The position numbers were made by a program, and so were the translations under genes. 64,000 nucleotides of DNA, from contig CM036756.1 of the NCBI GenBank assembly GCA_020796225.1, forward strand, positions 44,991,363-45,055,362. The letters run 5' to 3'. The notes below the pieces were generated by a model that did no database searches, was not told where the DNA came from, and saw only the letters and a program-made list of their open reading frames with translations. This DNA is from Arion vulgaris. Its lineage: Eukaryota > Mollusca > Gastropoda > Stylommatophora > Arionidae. Positions 58,666-64,000 of the stretch are shown piece by piece. Position 1 is the stretch's first letter; every line of letters begins with the position of its first letter.

Positions 58666-59122
58666 ACATAGTGATTAGTGTCTATATAGTGATTAGTGTC
58701 TACATAGTGATTAGTGTCTATATAGTGATTAGTGTCTACATAGTGATTAGTGTCTATATAGTGATTAGTGTCTATATAGTGATTAGTGTCTATATAGTGA
58801 TTAGTGTTTATATAGTGATTAGTGTCTACATAGTGATTAGTGTCTATATAGTGATTAGTGTCTATATAGTGATTAGTGTCTATATAGTGATTAGTGTCTA
58901 TATAGTGATTAGTGTCTACATAGTGATTAGTGTCTATATAGTGATTAGTGTCTATATAGTGATTAGTGTCTATATAGTGATTAGTGTCTATATAGTGATT
59001 AGTGTCTATATAGTGATTAGTGTCTATATAGTGATTAGTGTCTACATAGTGATTAGTGTCTACATAGTGATTAGTGTCTATATAGTGATTAGTGTCTACA
59101 TAGTGATTAGTGTCTATATAGA
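58666..59122. repeat. 18-bp array, about 25 copies
   Basis: Unit ATAGTGATTAGTGTCTAT, with a CTACATAG variant in about one third of units. The unit is in frame, so a 179-codon frame (58593-59132) reads IVISVY repeatedly. Near-perfect identity suggests recent expansion, and there is no sign of a real gene. Confidence 0.95.
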
Positions 59123-59259
59123 GACTACATAGATTAGGTTTACTGAAGAATGTTTATAATCTCAAAGAAAACCAAAGATACCGATAACACCAACGACAGT
59201 TATCAAAATGCTGGGAGTATCAAGAAGAGACCGGTTTAGTAATGAAGACAGGGGAAAAA

Positions 59260-59590
59260 AGTTATGTTATGTTATGTTATGTTATGCGATCGAGGTCATG
59301 GCACATTGGGCATTCCCATTCGTGTTCTGTGCTCCGCTGCAGCAACCATCCCAAAGTCCATTTGCTCACCGTACCCATGAGAAGTTGCTTACTATACTTT
59401 CTCTCTCTACCACGAAGACGACACTGTCTGGTATTTCCAAACTTAACGCCTAATGCGTACCGCATCGATGATATCGGCTCTGTCGATACTTCTGCCCGCT
59501 TGAGTCGCGGCATTGTTTGCAAGAACGTCAGCACGCTCGTTACTCAGCACACCAACATGTCCAGACGTGTACAGCCATGTAATTTTCTTC
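59260..59590 (-). pseudogene. RNase H LINE C-terminus, second subfamily, minus
   Basis: Minus-strand SGHVGVLSNERADVLANNAA and GRSIDRADIIDAVR (the end of RNase H; compare GHAGVEGNERADRLAG and AMDQADIINSLRERG at 55627-55730), then after a frameshift the frame 59277-59534 with QCRLRGRERKYSKQ and LLQRSTEHEWECPMCHD, to the stop near 59280. The 3' tail is a TAACA-type pentamer repeat at about 59263-59286. Distinct in sequence from the other two RNase H LINE copies here. Confidence 0.82.
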
Positions 59591-59865
59591 AGAAAAAAGT
59601 GAGTACAACATCAGTACTGAGCTTCAGAAACAACAAATTAAATGATTCGGCCACATAAGCAGATTACCTACAGACAACGCGCCTCAATGAGCAATGCTAC
59701 TCTGATACAGTGTATACAAAGAAAATGGAGAATCACATACATAACTTATGAAACTAGAGTATAGTTGTATCGAATGTGGTACAAGTCTGCAAGAATCTCA
59801 AGAAAAGACATGCAAGTGTACAACAAGTGATATAAAGACACTATCAGCATTTATATATTTATCTA
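59591..59865. other. Unassigned spacer
   Basis: Nothing recognised. Confidence 0.4.
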
Positions 59866-59867
59866 TC

Positions 59868-59990
59868 TATGTCCTCTTCTGTGCTCGGTAGACACATAAG
59901 ACTTCCAAAAATAATTCTCGTTATTACCGTTCTACTTCGTTTCGACCAATTGTTTCCCACGTCATGTAACATTCCTTCAACTCTCCATAA
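59868..59990 (-). pseudogene. LINE RT C-terminus seeding the terminal array
   Basis: On the minus strand LKECYMTWETIGRNEVER, a stop or frame break, then RELFLEVLCVYRAQKRT. This matches the order LSWETIKKTAARDRESWR...VAYVTKSGEE of the copy at 20670-20804. The upstream side (higher coordinates) dissolves into the 50-bp repeat. Confidence 0.65.
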
Positions 59991-62900
59991 CATTTCTCCA
60001 CTGTTTCAATCAGACTTTTAGCTCCTTCAACTCTCCATAACATTTCTCCACTGCTTCAATCAGACTTTTAGTTCCTTCAACTCTCCACAACATTTCTCCA
60101 CTGTTTCATTCAGACTTTTAGTTCCTTCAACTCTCCACAACATTTCTTCACTGTTTCATTCAGACTTTTAGTTCCTTCAACTCTCCACAACATTTCTCCA
60201 CTGTTTCAATCAGACTTTTAGTTCCTTCAACTCTCCACAACATTTCTTCACTGTTTCATTCAGACTTTTAGTTCCTTCAACTCTCCACAACATTTCTCCA
60301 CTGTTTCAATCAGACTTTTAGTTCCTTCAACTCTCCACAACTTTTCTTCACTGTTTCATTCAGACTTTTAGTTCCTTCAACTCTCCATAACATTTCTCCA
60401 CTGTTTCAATCAGACTTTTAGTTCCTTCAACTCTCCACAACATTTCTCCACTGTTTCAATCAGACTTTTAGTTCCTTCAACTCTCCATAACTTTTCTTCA
60501 CTGTTTCAATCAGACTTTTAGTTCCTTCAACTCTCCATAACATTTCTCCACTGCTTCAATCAGACTTTTAGTTCCTTCAACTCTCCACAACTTTTCTTCA
60601 CTGTTTCAATCAGACTTTTAGTTCCTTCAACTCTCCACAACATTTTTCCACTGTTTCAATCAGACTTTTAGTTCCTTCAACTCTCCATAACTTTTCTTCA
60701 CTGTTTCAATCAGACTTTTAGTTCCTTCAACTCTCCACAACTTTTCTTCACTGTTTCAATCAGACTTTTAGTTCCTTCAACTCTCCATAACTTTTCTACA
60801 CTGTTTCAATCAGACTTTTAGTTCCTTCAACTCTCCACAACATTTTTCCACTGTTTCAATCAGACTTTTAGTTCCTTCAACTCTCCACAACTTTTCTCCA
60901 CTGTTTCATTCAGACTTTTAGTTCCTTCAACTCTCCACAACTTTTCTTCACTGTTTCAATCAGACTTTTAGTTCCTTCAACTCTCCAAATTTTCTTCACT
61001 GTTTCAATCAGACTTTTAGTTCCTTCAACTCTCCACAACTTTTCTCCACTGTTTCATTCAAACTTTTAGTTCCTTCAACTCTCCACAACATTTCTTCACT
61101 GTTTCAATCAGACTTTTAGTTCCTTCAACTCTCCACAACTTTTCTCCACTGTTTCATTCAGACTTTTAGTTCCTTCAACTCTCCACAACTTTTCTACACT
61201 GTTTCAATCAGACTTTTAGTTCCTTCAACTCTCCACAACTTTTCTCACTGTTTCAATCAGACTTTTAGTTCCTTCAACTCTCACAACATTTCCCACTGTT
61301 TCAATCAGACTTTTAGTTCCTTCAACTCTCACAACTTTTCTCACTGTTTCATTCAGACTTTTAGTTCCTTCAACTCTCCACAACTTTTCTCCACTGTTTC
61401 ATTCAGACTTTTAGTTCCTTCAACTCTCCACAACTTTTCTTCACTGTTTCAATCAGACTTTTAGTTCCTTCAACTCTCCACAACTTTTCTACACTGTTTC
61501 AATCAGACTTTTAGTTCCTTCAACTCTCCACAACTTTTCTCCACTGTTTCAATCAGACTTTTAGTTCCTTCAACTCTCCATAACTTTTCTCCACTGTTTC
61601 ATTCAGACTTTTAGTTCCTTCAACTCTCCACAACTTTTCTCCACTGTTTCAATCAGACTTTTAGTTCCTTCAACTCTCCACAACTTTTCTCCACTGTTTC
61701 ATTCAGACTTTTAGTTCCTTCAACTCTCCACAACTTTTCTCCACTGTTTCAATCAGACTTTTAGTTCCTTCAACTCTCCACAACTTTTCTCACTGTTTCA
61801 TTCAGACTTTTAGTTCTTCAACTCTCCACAACTTTTCTCCACTGTTTCAATTCAGACTTTTAGTTCCTTCAACTCTCACAACTTTTCTCACTGTTTCAAT
61901 CAGACTTTTAGTTCCTTCAACTCTCCACAACTTTTCTTCACTGTTTCAATCAGACTTTTAGTTCCTTCAACTCTCCACAACTTTTCTCCACTGTTTCAAT
62001 CAGACTTTTAGTTCCTTCAACTCTCATAACTTTCTTCACTGTTTCATTCAGACTTTTAGTTCCTTCAACTCTCCACAACATTTCTCCACTGTTTCAATCA
62101 GACTTTTAGTTCCTTCAACTCTCCATAACTTTTCTCCACTGTTTCATTCAGACTTTTAGTTCCTTCAACTCTCCACAACATTTCTCCACTGTTTCAATCA
62201 GACTTTTATTTTCCTTCAACTCTCCACAACTTTTCTCCACTGTTTCAATCAGACTTTTAGTTCCTTCAACTCTCCACAACATTTTTCCACTGTTTCAATC
62301 AGACTTTTAGTTCCTTCAACTCTCCACAACTTTCTCCACTGTTTCAATCAGACTTTTAGTTCCTTCAACTCTCCACAACATTTTTCCACTGTTTCAATCA
62401 GACTTTTAGTTCCTTCAACTCTCCACAACTTTTCTCCACTGTTTCATTCAGACTTTTAGTTCCTTCAACTCTCACAACTTTTCTTCCACTGTTTCAATTC
62501 AGACTTTTAGTTCCTTCAACTCTCCACAACTTTTCTCCACTGTTTCATTCAGACTTTTAGTTCCTTCAACTCTCCACAACTTTTCTCCACTGTTTCAATC
62601 AGACTTTTAGTTCCTTCAACTCTCCACAACTTTTCTCCACTGTTTCAATCAGACTTTTAGTTCCTTCAACTCTCCACAACTTTTCTTCACTGTTTCAATC
62701 AGACTTTTAGTTCCTTCAACTCTCCACAACATTTCTCCACTGTTTCAATCAGACTTTTAGTTCCTTCAACTCTCCACAACTTTTCTCCACTGTTTCATTC
62801 AGACTTTTAGTTCCTTCAACTCTCCACAACATTTCTCCACTGTTTCAATCAGACTTTTAGTTTCTTCAACTCTCCACAACTTTTCTCCACTGTTTCAATC

Positions 62901-64000
62901 AGACTTTTAGTTCCTTCAACTCTCCACAACTTTTCTCCACTGTTTCATTCAAACTTTTAGTTCCTTCAACTCTCCACAACATTTTTCCACTGTTTCAATC
63001 AGACTTTTAGTTCCTTCAACTCTCCACAACTTTTCTCCACTGTTTCATTCAGACTTTTAGTTCCTTCAACTCTCCACAACTTTTCTTCACTGTTTCATTC
63101 AGACTTTTAGTTCCTTCAACTCTCCACAACTTTTCTCCACTGTTTCATTCAGACTTTTAGTTCCTTCAACTCTCCACAACTTTTCTCCACTGTTTCATTC
63201 AGACTTTTAGTTCCTTCAACTCTCCACAACTTTTCTCCACTGTTTCAATCAGACTTTTAGTTCCTTCAACTCTCCACAACTTTTCTCCACTGTTTCAATC
63301 AGACTTTTAGTTCCTTCAACTCTCCACAACATTTCTCCACTGCTTCAATCAGACTTTTAGTTCCTTCAACTCTCCACAACTTTTCTTCACTGTTTCAATC
63401 AGACTTTTAGTTCCTTCAACTCTCCACAACTTTTCTCCACTGTTTCATTCAAACTTTTAGTTCCTTCAACTCTCCACAACATTTTTCCACTGTTTCAATC
63501 AGACTTTTAGTTCCTTCAACTCTCCACAACTTTTCTCCACTGTTTCAATCAGACTTTTAGTTCCTTCAACTCTCCACAACTTTTCTCCATGTTTCATCAG
63601 ACTTTTAGTTCCTTCAACTCTCCACAACTTTTCTCCACTGTTTCATTCAGACTTTTAGTTCCTTCAACTCTCCACAACTTTTCTCCACTGTTTCAATCAG
63701 ACTTTTAGTTCCTTCAACTCTCCATAACTTTTCTCCACTGTTTCAATCAGACTTTTAGTTCCTTCAACTCTCCACAACTTTTCTCCACTGTTTCAATCAG
63801 ACTTTTAGTTCCTTCAACTCTCCACAACTTTTCTCCACTGTTTCAATCAGACTTTTAGTTCCTTCAACTCTCCATAACTTTTCTCCACTGTTTCATTCAG
63901 ACTTTTAGTTCCTTCAACTCTCCACAACTTTTCTCCTCTGTTTCAATCAGACTTTTAGTTCCTTCAACTCTCCACAACTTTTCTCCACTGTTTCATTCAG
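59962..64000. repeat. 50-bp array, over 4 kb, about 80 units, runs off the window
   Basis: The unit contains TTCCTTCAACTCTCCACAAC, TTTTCTCCACTGTTTCATTC and AGACTTTTAGT. Variable positions are ACTTTT/ACATTT, CTCC/CTTC, TTCATTC/TTCAATC and CACAAC/CATAAC. On the minus strand one unit reads like RT-tail coding sequence (ETVEK..GELKELK). The right end of the array is outside the window. Confidence 0.96.

Noticed and set aside
58593..59132. 179-codon IVISVY repeat protein
   Set aside because: 18-bp simple array; no signal peptide, start context or flanking coding sequence.
59962..64000. CRISPR-like regular 50-bp repeats
   Set aside because: No unique spacers; it is a homogeneous satellite with point variants.

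Overview
This is animal (eukaryotic) DNA, and I see no convincing host protein-coding gene, rRNA or intact tRNA gene in it. It is a transposon graveyard in which tandem repeats have expanded on a large scale. By my own rough tally about 31 kb of the 64 kb is tandem array. The organism is inferred to be a marine or lophotrochozoan invertebrate, perhaps a mollusc. That guess rests on the mix of non-LTR retrotransposons with GRGRPR-type C-terminal tails, tRNA-derived SINEs, hAT elements and minisatellites; no sequence here proves it. Layout: 0-8.8 kb holds a 35-bp minisatellite, an RNase H LINE fragment (minus), a SINE split by a LINE tail, a 40-bp minisatellite, a 5'-truncated reverse transcriptase (RT) with YADD, and a decayed Tc1/IS630-type DDE transposase. 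8.8-12.6 kb is one non-autonomous hAT element with an 8-bp target duplication, filled by about 3.4 kb of a 7-bp repeat. 12.6-20.1 kb holds a SINE, a 1.6-kb GATA-like array, another SINE, and a 3.8-kb satellite of about 116 bp whose first unit continues from a SINE 3' end. 20.1-29.9 kb holds LINE tails, a complete but frameshifted hAT element (22800-25907, 8-bp target duplication), a 59-bp minisatellite, a Penelope-like fragment, and an RT fossil split by a SINE. 29.9-35.8 kb is a 5.9-kb array of a 20-bp unit. 36-40 kb holds minisatellites, SINEs and an RT tail with an internal triplication. 40.2-45.8 kb is a 5.6-kb array of a 45-bp unit. 45.8-59.9 kb holds many LINE tails, SINEs and small arrays. 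From 59.96 kb to the window end a 50-bp array runs off the edge. The unifying observation is that about ten of the nineteen tandem arrays start inside, or directly against, a transposable-element 3' end (LINE C-terminal coding tail, LINE terminal microsatellite, SINE tail, or sequence next to a hAT terminal repeat). Several units still contain recognisable RT-tail coding sequence. The long open frames in the arrays exist because the repeat units lack stop codons, and I do not regard them as genes.
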